Assembly (NCBI GenBank): GCA_036583965.1
Contig: JAZBQD010000030.1
Coordinates: forward strand, 86,337,800 to 86,401,799
Length of the DNA: 64,000 nucleotides
Source: Prunella strophiata
Lineage: Eukaryota > Chordata > Aves > Passeriformes > Prunellidae
Direction of reading: 5' to 3'
A program made the translations under genes and the position numbers. The notes under the pieces were generated by a model, which was not told the origin of the DNA, ran no database searches, and saw only the letters and a list, made by a program, of their open reading frames with translations. Below, in pieces: positions 51,384 through 62,325 of this stretch. Position 1 is the first letter of the stretch; the number at the start of each line of letters is the position of its first letter.

Positions 51384-51389
51384 TTTTTT
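51323..51389. repeat. T-rich tract including T18 and T25
   Basis: Nearly all T with a few C and A interruptions; the two longest pure runs are 51346-51363 and 51365-51389. The Phe-rich frame through it is an artefact. Confidence 0.95.
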
Positions 51390-53330
51390 GTAGTTGTCTG
51401 CAAGCTGAATCTAGCTCTATTGTACTAGTCTCTCACACAGGAGTAAAATTCACTCAGTGACTATATTTTTACATCCACTTAAAACATTCTGCTTCTGCAG
51501 TTATCCATTTTGTTAAATACAAACACCAGAATAGTCTGGTTAGTGAGCATAAAAGGGTATAACCACAGAAAAAGTGAATTCAATGGTTTTGATGAAAACA
51601 AGTCTTTGACAGAATTTAACCTGTTAGGAGGAAATTTCTTAAATTCAATGTTTAAAAAACTTTAGAGAGAAGGGGCAAAATTCTGCCAGTATTTGCCAGA
51701 AACACTAAGAAAAGGTGCCTGAGAAAGTGTAGTATAGAAATGGATCAGACAGATCATCAAACAGATGTGTGCCAGGACTTAACCACACAATTCACCTTTT
51801 CCCTCTGGTAAAGAAACCAGATAAATTGATTAAAAAACCCCCAAAAGGGGGAAGTCTGCTTCCTGGAATCCTGAGGTAATTTTGTGAGAGTGTATGTTTG
51901 TGTGTACTTGGCTCCTCCTCTGGAGAATCTCTTCTCCCATTCAGATTTAAAGAAAATATCAGTTATTACCCAAACTGGAAAATGTCCCTGCCACACTGTA
52001 ATCCTAATCTCAGTCTACCTGACAGAACATTTCGCTAGAAGAGTTTAATTTTTCAGTACCATTTTTCTTCAGTGAGAGCTGCCTTGTATTCAAACATTAT
52101 AAATGAGCCTTCTTTTGAGTCCCTAGGAAATGCACTGTATCATTCACCTCCTGTCAGATTAGCTCTCGTTTCTTGATATCTCCTGTGGAAAGTACAGAGG
52201 GGATTTCACCAGTTATAAACTCCCCTTATCTTCAGGTTCTTTGGGAAGACTTCAGATTTCCCCTGGATCTTCATCTTTAACTTTTTCAAATTGTTTTGCA
52301 ATTCATCTTTTTCAGCTTCATACCTGATTTTCTCTCCTACTTTAGGTACTTTTTATTTATAGGTAGAGAAAATTAGCTAAGTAGGGTTACTAGACTTCAT
52401 TTTTCATTGTGAGTTACATTTCATATATCTCTCAAAATCCTTTCTGTCATCTGAAAATATATATATTGAAGCTCCTGGACAATTAAAACCAGATTATATC
52501 AGATTACACTCACTTTCCATGTTTTCTTTTAATAGATAGGCACCTGTCAGATATAAAAAGGGCAAATGACATTTCATTGCTTCTTAAATGTGGTCTTAAC
52601 TCAACCTTCATCAATGGTGCCTCACCTCCCTATTTTCAGCTTGAATTTTTTATTTCCAAGTTTCCCTGAGACATTTTGCATTCCTACACACATCCTTCAG
52701 CTGCATAAAATTAATGGTGTGACAGAAGGAAGATTTAAAGAGGAAAGGAAAATTTTGTTTCTTGATTCTTCAAATCTGGTTGTACTTAGAAAGCTTGTTA
52801 TATCTCAATTTTTACATCAAAATGAAAGAAGAAGGAAGTCTGGGAAAAATAAATGTGTTGTTGAGCAATGTTTTACTTCTGTGAAAGAGCAGAAATGCTC
52901 AGGATTTAATGATACATGGAGATTGAAAGATGCGTCTCCATATTCACTACAGTCTGGGAATTCCTTATTTCTCACTCCAGGACTTCTGTCTCACCTCAAC
53001 ACATTTTGCTCTAAAAACCTTAGAGGTTATAGAGATGCATTTCTTTGCACCTAATCTTGGATGTCCAATGAACCAGACATTATTATAGGAACCTTTCCTG
53101 AAATGGAGTAACAGAAGAGAAAAGGCAAACTGCCTAATACTACATAGTGCCTGTACATTACTTTCCAGCCACTTCCTGCTAATACTTTTTGAAAATCCTC
53201 TCATATAGGTCGAAATCCATTATTTACATACATGATGAATTGTAGCATGTAATCCAAAGTACTTGAGTGTTAGGATTATGATAAGATAATGATAGTGTTC
53301 CAAATAAAACCCTATATATATGGTCACAGA

Positions 53331-53930
53331 AACACAGAATCATAGAAATGTTTAGGCAGAAAAGGACCTCTAGGATCATTCAGTCCAACTTAGATAACCC
53401 AGAACAGCCAAGTCCACCACTAAACCATGTCCCATGGTGCCACATTCACATTTCTTGAGCACTTTCCAGGGATGGTGACTCAAACACTTCCCTTGACATG
53501 CTGTTCCAAAGCCTGACAACTCATTTCATGAAGAATTTATTCCTAATACCCAATCTAAATCTCCTCAAGCACAGAATGAGTCCATTTCCTCTCATCTTTT
53601 TGCTTATCACTTGCAATAAGAAACCAACCCCTATCTGGCTATAACCTCCTATCAGGTTGTTGTAGAGAGCAATAAGGACCCATCTGAGAGTTCTTTTCTC
53701 CAGGATAAACAACCTCAGCTCCCTCAGCCTCTCCTCACAAGACTTGTGCTCCAGACCCTGCACCAGCTCTGTTGCCCTTCTCTGGACATGCTGCAGCACC
53801 TCAGTGTGTTTGGGGTAGTGAGTGTCACAAAACTGAGCACAGGATTTGAGGTGGGGCACCACCATTGCCGAGTACAGAGGGAACAATCATACCCTGGTCC
53901 TGATGGCCATGCTGTTTTCAACCCAGGCCA

Positions 53931-53965
<35 letters not shown>

Positions 53966-55190
53966 TCCACCTGGGCTGGCTCATGTTCAGGGGCTGAAAA
54001 CCAGCACTCTCAAGTCCTTTTCCACGGGCAGCTTTCCAGTCACTCTGTCCCAAGCCTGTAGCACTGCTTGGGGTTGTTGTGATCCAAGTAAAAGGTCCAA
54101 CACTTGGCTTTCTTGAGCCTCATACTAATTGTAGTGGTCCATCAATCCAGCTTGTCCAGATCCCTCTGTAAAGTCTTTCCCCTCACCCACCAAACATGTC
54201 ACCTTGCCATAGGAGGAGATCAGGTTGGTCCAGCAGGATCTGCATTTCATAAAGCCATGTTTGTGCTGGCTGGCCCTGATACCCTGGCTGTCCTGTATAC
54301 ACCAGGTAATGGCACTCAGGATGGTATTCCCCATCAGTGAGGTCAGATGCACAGGCCTGTGGCTACCCAGATCCTCCTTTCAAAACTTCTTGAAGGTGGG
54401 CATCACATTTGCCATCTTCCAGTCAACTGGAACCTCCCTGCTTGGCCAGGATTGCTAGTAAATGATGGAAAGTGCCTCGGTGGCATTTCCACCAGCTCCC
54501 TCTGTACCCTTGGGTGGATTCTACCTGTCCCAAAGATTTGTGTGCCTATAAGTGGTGTAACAGGTCACTGACCATGTCTCATTGAATTATAGGGTCTTCA
54601 CTCTGCTCCTTGTCCCTGTATTCTCTCTTGTTTCCTGAGTTCCAGCCAAAGTTCTCTGTTCAGCCAGGCTGTCCTGCCTCCCTGCTGGGTCATCTTTTAA
54701 TACATGGGGTCAATCTGCTCCTGCAACTTTAAGACTTCCTTCTTGAAGGACGTCCAGTCTTCCTAGACTCCTTTGCTCCTCAGGACTGCCTCCCAAGGGG
54801 CTTCTCTCAACCCATGTCCTAAAAAAGTCAAAGTCTGCCCCTCTGGAAGGACAAAGTAGCATTTCTGCTGGACTCCCTCCTTGCTTCTCAAAAAATGGAA
54901 AATTCTGTCATTTTGTGATCTCTGTGCCCAAGAGGCCCTCTGACCATCACATCATCCATAAATGCTCACAAACAGCAGATCCGAAGCGGAGCTAGCTGCT
55001 TCCCTCACCATCTCTATTCACAGTTCTCTTCCACACACTTCAGGAACCTCCTGGTCTGTTTCCTCTCTACTGTTTTGCATTTCGAGCAGATCTCTGGGAA
55101 GTTGAAGACCCTCATGAGAACAAGTGGTAGCAAATGTGAGACTTTTCCGACCTGCCTATAGAATATTTTTTATACATCTTCATCCTATTT
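53331..55190 (-). mobile_element. CR1 LINE copy B, internally deleted, reverse orientation
   Basis: Read on the minus strand from 55190: the endonuclease end (FNFPEICSKC, near 55115), the post-endonuclease linker, a loss of sequence near 54635 just after the NRELWLELRKQE block, the N-terminal RT (SLMGNTILSAITWCIQDSQG and KVTCLVGEGK, 54190-54350), an abrupt join near 54165 that removes the whole RT catalytic core, then the thumb and C-terminal region (53521-53886 frame, VQRRATELVQGLEHKSCEER) and the 3' UTR to 53331, ending in CR1-type octamers ('cagaatcatagaaatg'). Stops and frame shifts are scattered through it. A 31-base homopolymer lies inside (53934-53964). It keeps the RT half that copy A lacks and lacks the half that copy A keeps. 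The 5' boundary near 55190 is approximate. Confidence 0.92.
53934..53964. repeat. T31 homopolymer inside CR1 copy B
   Basis: Thirty-one T bases on + (A on the CR1 sense strand). At the matching place copy A has 'caggtggaaaagccactgg', so a short A4 there seems to have expanded and replaced neighbouring bases in copy B. Homopolymer length is prone to sequencing and assembly error. Confidence 0.95.
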
Positions 55191-57285
55191 TTTTCCTCTT
55201 GATATTACAAAATTATAATGCCTTTTAGAACAAAAGGCCTTGTTCTAGCATCCTAGATCTGACATTTCTTAGTATTTGCTGAGCAGAGCTTAGCAGCAAA
55301 GACCACCACACAGGTGGAAGCCCACAAGCAGAGACCAGTCTGTGGTAGGAATCCTTCAGTCACACACTCCTCTAGGACTGGTGTCCTGTCCTTCTCTCTG
55401 TCTTTCACTATCCAGTACTGCATTTTTTCTGGTGTGTCAGTGACAGGCATGTTACCTAGGTAGTCCTTCAGACTTATCAATGGTCTTCTGCAGACTACAG
55501 CAATCCTGAGATGAAAACCTCATGTACTGTGTCTCTCAGAGATTTAAGCTGATGTGTAAATATTTTAATTCTGGCCATAGAATAGCTTTTATCACCATCT
55601 TCCTTTGTCCCTTTCTCTTTTTTTACTTCTTTCCTCTTCTTTCTGCATCTCACTCTTCTAAGATCTATTTAATTATACCCATAGAAAAGAAAATGCTGAT
55701 ATCAAAAGAGCAATTCCCTCTTTTGATTTCCAATTCATTTTCCCCTCTCATTCAAGAGAATAGAAATATACAAAGTAATTTGGTATATAAAATGATTCCC
55801 CATAATTTTAATCCTTTTAAAGTGCTTATGGAGAGTATCACAGTTTGATTTATTTTGACAAGGGGTGGTAAAAATTGTAAGAACAATAGTCTACTAAAAA
55901 TGTTTTAAGAGCCTGTTGCTGTGTTACAGGAATGAACATTTCAGGTGTTTCATGGGTTTGGGAGAAGATTTCCTAATACAGCTAAGTGAATTAAAGTAAC
56001 ACAAGGAACAAGCATTCACAATAAGTAGAAATGGACACCATTTTGCTAATGCTTGAAGACTTTTTTCCAGTAGTTAAGACATCACATTTTTCTGTTCTAT
56101 GTCTTTATTTTATTGCATCTTCTTTTGCTTTTCACAGATCAGGACAGCTAGATGTCAGAGCTACAAGGGAAATCATAGGATTGCCTAAATTTCTCAGTCA
56201 TAAGACCTGCCCTACCAAGGATTTGGGTTTGACCATAATATTGAATATCTCCCAGGCAGAATCACAGAGCAAGGGGCAGAGCCCAGCCCCAGTGCTCTTA
56301 TAGGTCTTAACTCACCTCCCTTTTACCCAAGATTTCTTTGTTTTGTGTGATGAAGTTTTGTCTGTTCTGAACATAGTGTAAGTAGCTCAGTTCCTGAAGG
56401 ATGAAATCAGGGACTGAGAATGTAGTAACAGTGACAAAGAACATTCTCAAAGTCAGACTGTGCACTCAGCTGCTCATCATGGTCCCTACAGAGAGAGAAT
56501 GGGTCTCACTACGTGATGTAGACAGGGCTTACTCAGCCTTATGCAACAAGGTTCATTCAGCATCAGCAGAGGACAGGATGCTCCATAACCCTGCCATGAA
56601 GTCATTTGGGATGATCTATGTCAGGATTAGGAGTGCCATCATGACACAATGCCACAATACTAAGTTTGTGTGTGCAGTCTTACAACCTCCCCCAGGCCTC
56701 TACCACCCAGGTGTTTTGTGATCCCAGTGTCTTACACTGGAAGAGAAGAAACACAAAAGTGAAAATACTAGTTTTCCAAGATCATTAATTGCATCACACA
56801 TACTAAAGTCATCTAAGATGTCAGGTCATCCCATCGCGAGAAAACATTAGAAAATATATATCAAGTTTTCATGATATTCACTTCCCCTTGTTATGTTCTT
56901 ATGCTTTTTAACTTTGGATTTATTAAATTTTGCTCACTGAAGATACTTGTTATTTGTAATGGATAATATATGTTGTTCAGGATAAACCTGAGCTTTTGGA
57001 AAATGGTATTTCTGGAAAATGGAACCTCAAAAAACCCCAAAAAGCATGAAAAAGATACCACTGGAAGAGCTCAGCATTTTGAAGTGTATAGCAAATAAAA
57101 TTCAGAAAGTAATCAGCTGTTATCATAAGATCATTTTTTAACTAACAAACCTAAATTTGAAACTATTTCAAAGAAATAGTGATCTTTACAAATACATTAA
57201 AACAGCAGAAAAAAAATGAAAAGAGGAAGAGGGTGAATAACAGGGCAGGCAAATGACTGATCTTTCTGTGTGGTTTTCACTCGAG
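55191..57285. other. unassigned AT-rich DNA
   Basis: No gene or recognised repeat. The 106-codon frame at 56401-56721 (+) has an ordinary-looking composition but no recognisable family, and no splice signals that would delimit it. Confidence 0.45.
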
Positions 57286-57399
57286 CACGAGAAGAATGAT
57301 TACATCCCTACAGCAGTCTTCAAAGTGTTGGAGTCAGAGAGTGGAATAGGAAATGAACTGCAGTTCAGTGACCCTCTGTGGCCTGAACAGTGGGAGCTG
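57286..57399 (+). other. possible coding exon, 114 nt, unidentified
   Basis: Follows the pyrimidine-rich 'tgtggttttcactcgag' and ends at GAGCTG/GTAAGC, a near-consensus donor. The frame is open for exactly 38 codons, phase 0 at both ends. The peptide starts HEKNDYIPTAVFKVLESESG and ends LQFSDPLWPEQWEL; the Trp/Pro-containing, acid/base-balanced composition looks protein-like. The final block faintly recalls the NDP.W..QW segment at the start of proprotein-convertase catalytic domains, but the rest does not fit that family, so no product is assigned. The acceptor (GAG) is weaker than the donor. Confidence 0.28.
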
Positions 57400-58295
57400 G
57401 TAAGCACAGCATTTCCACTTTATTCACTTCTCTTTTTTGCAGCCACTGTCAGTAGAAGGCCTTCCCACACACATGCTTTTGCATCTTTATTGTAACCTGA
57501 AAAGAACTAAATGTAGCAGATGTATCTATGTATAGGCGGATATAATCTCTATGGGTAGATTTTTCAATGCTCTACATACACACAGGCTTATTACACAGTG
57601 TGTATGATATAGCAATGAATAACTACAGTTTTCCTGAAGAAGTCTGCTTTCCAGTTTGAAATAGTAGACATACTGAGCCATGAAATTTTCTTTGTGTTTC
57701 ATTAGGAATAAAACCACAAGTTGGCCACCTAGGTCTGCTTGGAGACTAGATATAAAGTACCACTTTCAGCCTGGTCTGTAATTTTCTGCTTCCTTTGTCA
57801 CAAAACATGAACAAAATGCCCTCGGTAAAATTTCTCTCCAGGAAAGGAAAGCACCCTATATAAACAGAGCCACAGTATAATGTCACTTAAGGGATGCTTG
57901 ATCTTCTCATCTTGATCTATTCTCATGATATATGTGAGAAGCATAATCTAATGCTTAATAAAATCTCTAATGCACATCAGAGTTTTCCATAATCATGCAC
58001 CTGCTATGGCATGATAAATGTGCGTGTAAATGTGCCCAGGAGGTAAACCTGCAAGATGTATCCTTGTGGACAAGCCGAGAGGCTTCTTGATGATCCAAGT
58101 GAGATTCTTTTTCAGGTTTTTGTTTTGTAACTGGACATCCCCTGATCTTTGGAAGGGAGTTCCAGACTTCTTAATGTGTGTATTTTAAGAAAGAAGTGAC
58201 ACATCCAGATTTACCAAACTTTTTTACTAAGGTTCAGAAGCAGCTCAGATAAAATTATCACTTAGTTGCTTAGGGAAATAGAGGATTGAGGGAAC
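57400..58295. other. unassigned AT-rich DNA
   Basis: Nothing recognised beyond ordinary non-coding sequence. Confidence 0.5.
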
Positions 58296-58371
58296 TGGTG
58301 GGGGATTTTGGGGGGGGTTTTGGGGGTTTTTTTGGTTTGTTTTTTTTTTTTTTTTGGTTTGTTTTTTTTAT
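58296..58371 (+). repeat. G/T-rich low-complexity tract, quadruplex-capable
   Basis: G5 (58300-58304), G8 (58310-58317) and G5 (58322-58326) separated by 4-5 base T-rich loops, followed by T7 and T16 (58340-58355) broken by GG and G. The G8 run can supply two G-triplets, giving the four required for an intramolecular G-quadruplex on the + strand. Confidence 0.85.
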
Positions 58372-58626
58372 CAGTAGATTATGATGGCAAATTATCCTTC
58401 TGTTCACTGTGACTGAAGGAATCACTGAAGACTGTCAAGGAAAAAAAATTAAAAGTCAAGCCTGTAGTCTGATTTTTGTGTTTGTGTTTAAAAGAAATCC
58501 TGTATTTCTGTTTAAAAAAATCCAAATTTCCTTTGTATTTATTTTCACTGCAGCTTCAGTTCTGTGTGATACCATCTGGACTCTTGGAGTTGAGAAGAGG
58601 GTGAAGAGTAGTTTTTGCCATCACTG

Positions 58627-59115
58627 TAGAATGATAGAATCACAAAGTGGTTTTTATTTCAAAGGACCTTAAAGATCATCTAGTTCCAACCCCACTAGAG
58701 AGTTGGGCAGAGACAGCTCCCACTAGAACAGGTTGCTCAAAACCCCATCCAACCTGGCCTCGAACACTTCCAGGGATGGGGCATTCACAAATTCACCAGG
58801 CACTTGTTCCAGTGTCTCAATACTCTCACAGCAAAGAATTTCTGGTCTAAACCTGCTCTCTTTCAGTTTAAAAATATTACCCCTCTGTATCAATATAGGC
58901 CCTGATTAAAAAAAAAATCCTTTTCCATCCATCTTAGAAGCCTCTTTTAAGTTCCTGAAGGCTACAATAACATCTTCTCAGAGCCTGAACAATCCCATCT
59001 CTCTCAGCCTGTCTTCATAGGCAAGATGCTCCATCCTTTGGATCATTTTCATGGCCCTCCTCTGGATGCACTCCAACAGGCCCATGTATTTCTTGTACTG
59101 GGGAATCCATTGAAT
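58627..59115 (-). mobile_element. CR1 LINE, truncated 3' fragment, reverse orientation
   Basis: From the left: 'agaatgatagaatcacaaag' (terminal octamers), 'aaggaccttaaagatcatct', 'ggttgctcaaaaccccatcc', 'aacacttccagggatggggc', 'gcctgtcttcataggcaaga', 'gccctcctctggatgcactc'. This is the standard order for the reverse complement of a CR1 3' end. About 490 bp is left, diverged, non-functional and 5'-truncated near 59115. It belongs to a different, older-looking subfamily than copies A and B. Confidence 0.9.
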
Positions 59116-62077
59116 GTAATAAAACTGAAAAGAGTGTCATTAAATAAAGAGCTATAAAGTATGCTTCCAGACAAATCTAAACCATCATTAACACTGTAGT
59201 ATAAAAGGGTACAGGGTTCTTAGTGCCTATTACACTGTCCTTAATGTCATTTTTCTTTATTATGAGTAAGGACTACAAGGCAATATAATCTATTTAGGCA
59301 CTTTCTTTGCAACAAAATTTATCCTCAAAAAGCTTCACAGAATCTCTTGATCATATTGTGAAATGTGAAAAAAGTACCTCCAAGGCCAGTAAATCTCTTT
59401 GTTTTTAATAAAATCTTTCTGATATGAAAGAATTTTGTTAAAATCTTGCGTATTTTTGCAGTATTCTGAAGTTACACTTCTCTTTCTCCTATGCCATTTT
59501 TATCTGAAAAGACAAGATACATATTTGAAAAGAAATATGCAGAGAACATGAGTCTAGCAGTCTGTGTTTTTGGAAACTCTTTTTTTTTAATTGAAGGTTT
59601 GTCTGTTTTCATATGGTTTTCACTAAAATTCTCTGTAGTTTTACAAAAGAGACCAAGTCTTCATTCCTCTTACATTAAAAATCTGCATTTTACAAAAGAA
59701 ATGCCTAATATAGTACTCCTGAGAGCCCAACAAAGAAACTCCTAAATGAATAATTAAGAGGTGAATTAATGTTTTTATGATTCAAAATCTGGGAATATAA
59801 ATGGAGGGATGTTGCGTCATCATGTGGGCTGCAAACAGAATAAAGGGTTATGTTAAACGAACACTGAAAATAGAAACTTTGCCTTTTCCTCTACAGTTCC
59901 TTGTTGAAGCCAACCGCTTGATAATTACTCTTGACTATTTCCAAATCCCATCACAAGAACTGTCTTTTCCTCAGCCAAGGAATTCTAATTCACTTCTGCT
60001 CTAATTAAAGAATCAGACCTTTCTCCTAGGACTCAGCCTTTCCTGGACTCGCTGTTAATATCAAAACTTACCCACTTGTCCACTTCACCCTCAATATCTG
60101 GGCCATATGAAAATTCTTATGTCCTACACAGCTTACTTATATTTATATGTAAGAAGAGTAATTCAATCCCTCCCTATGTGTTGTGATCAAGGCCCTAGAT
60201 CATTCCTTGCACGACTCACACTGCATCCGAAATGATCTTCAAGGACTCCTGCTGGCTTCAAAGAAACAGATTTTGTTTAGCATTTTAGCAGAGCAGCTTT
60301 ACTAAAGAACAGCTCTGCAGCTTTGGAGCATGGCACTCCTTAAAATAAGTGGAAAATGTAGAAACTGTGTCCTTCCTTCATAAATTTGATTCTGTCTGAT
60401 CTCCTGATGTGTGTTCACACCAGCAGGCTCTGTCTGTTATCCTTGAGTATCCAAAGGCTCCAGCTGATGGGGTCTTTTTTATACAGTTTCCTCCAATGGG
60501 CATAGCACCCATTGAAAACACCAGTTTGGTGTATCATCACACATTTTATGAAAAGGTGATGGCCACATTATTATACTTGATATTCATAATGAGAAATAAG
60601 TTCTTGCATCTGCGATATTGAAATGACTTCATCTGATCAGCAGGGAGTGTACCTTAACCTAAAAAGAAGGAAAAAGTAACATTTTACTCCCTTTGTGTTT
60701 CCCATAAATAATTCTAAACAAGTGCTTCCAACTTGTAGTGGTGGAGGGTGTTATAGTCAGCTCTGTAGGCACTCCACATCCTTCAGAGTGCTTTGACAAT
60801 AGGACCAAAGGCTGTGAGCAGTATTCTCTGCCCTCTGTAGTGCAAAGCTTTGGTCCTCAGTAGGTGTAGGGTGTCAGGTTTATGTGTGCCATGACATCAG
60901 GAGATAAATTTACTGGATTTTTACCTAATCTCTTGCAATACAGGAACATCAGGGCTTTCTCTTTAACACAGCATCTATATTCTTTGATGTAATAACTGCA
61001 CTCATCCTCAGTATTTCTTTGCATAACCCAAATGTACTTTTCTTAATCCTGCTTACCTTTAAAGTGTTGGTGGTGTCTTTCCCTAATTTCACCTCTGCTT
61101 TGTTTTAAGTTCTTTTCACCCTTTTTCCTAACCTAGAAAAGGACTTTGGGTCACTACCTTATCAAGTACATCTTTCTTGTTTCCCAACAGGGCAGAGGGC
61201 TACATCAAACATCTCTGCTTTTGGCTGACTGGTGTCTGAATTTGGCCTACCGTGGCCTCCACCAGCATGTCTGACCTCCAATTCAAACTCTTCTGCTTCA
61301 GGAGCATAGCATGTGTCCTTTACAGATTCCTCTGCTGAGCCTGTCCTGCATGGATAGGCTGTCTCTGTGCTAGTGCTGCACTAGAGCTTTCTGGTGGTTT
61401 CAGTTCCCTTGACTCATGAGGGCAAATGCTGCTTTTTCACAGGCAGGGACACTGCATAGGGCATTATGGCCTGCAGGTAGGTAGGTTGTTAATGACTTGT
61501 CCTCAGAGGAGGAACTCCCACAAGCAAGGTGCATGACATGTTACATGTGTGTGTCATGTAAAACCAGCTGTGAAGCACTTTATGATACCTCCTTGAGAAG
61601 GGCTGCCTTATTTGTAAAACCTGTCATAAAAAAATGACACCTGCAGTCCTGCACAGGGCCCCAGGCCTCTGTGTTACTCTGTGTCTGAAAGAATGTCACC
61701 CCTTGCAACAACAGCATCACACCCAAGATTTTATTACCAGTGAATTTCAGAGGCTTTCTGCTGACACCCAGCCCTACCTGGTGAGGTTTTATTTCTCTTT
61801 CTGCATGTTCATATTCCTCAAGGCACTTCATTTGCTAAGGTCAGCCCTGTGTCTATCTTTGAAACAGTCTTAAAGTTTCTTTTTTCCCTTCTCAATGTCT
61901 TCCTCCCCATGCTGGAACAGCCTGTCCCATTTGAAGCACATGCTTTCAAGGGAAACCTGCTGCTGTAGTACCTGTAGGTCCCCCAGACTCCAGGCTGGTA
62001 GTCAGCATCACTCTGCCAGTGCAAGCCTGACTGGTGGTGGTGAGCAGGGAGCGGACACAAAAGCAAGGCTGGCCAAA
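59116..62077. other. unassigned DNA
   Basis: No gene or mobile element recognised. A 69-nt phase 0/0 island at 60487-60555 sits between 'cttttttatacag' and AAAAG/GTGATG; it is too short to weigh. Composition is somewhat GC-richer around 61.2-62.1 kb. Confidence 0.45.
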
Positions 62078-62325
62078 AATCATAGAATCACAGAATGTGA
62101 AGAGTTGGAAGGGATCTTAAAGATTATCTAGACCCACCTCCCCCCACTGTTGTGGTGAGAAACACGTCCCACTAGACCAGGTTGCTCAAGACCTTACCCA
62201 GCTTTGCCTTGAACACTGCCAGAGTGGGGGCAACCTCCCTGGGCAACCTGTTCAATATCTCACCACTAGTCACAGTAAAGACTTTCTTCCTAAAAAAACC
62301 TCTTCCCTCCTGCTCATTGCTTTAA
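62078..62325 (-). mobile_element. CR1 LINE, truncated 3' fragment, reverse orientation
   Basis: Starts with octamers 'aatcatagaatcacagaatg', then 'gttggaagggatcttaaaga', 'ccactagaccaggttgctca', 'gggcaacctgttcaatatct' and 'cacagtaaagactttcttcc', the reverse complement of a CR1 3' UTR and ORF2 tail. About 250 bp is kept. Confidence 0.9.

Larger units (their letters stand above)
48691..53330. other. unassigned AT-rich DNA with simple repeats
   Basis: No gene recognised. It holds a 22-base T run (49909-49930), a TG/CATG-rich stretch (about 50200-50250), a perfect 20-bp tandem duplication (50347-50386) and a long T-rich tract with T18 and T25 (51346-51363, 51365-51389). The frame at 52566-53054 (162 codons, +) is the longest non-repetitive one here; it shows no domain, signal peptide or splice support and I treat it as chance. 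Confidence 0.45.

Noticed and set aside
52566..53054. 162-codon + strand frame
   Set aside because: No recognised domain, no Kozak or splice support, and composition like random translation of this AT-rich sequence.
60487..60555. 69-nt phase 0/0 island with fair splice signals
   Set aside because: Too short for an open frame to be informative; kept only as a note in the surrounding stretch.
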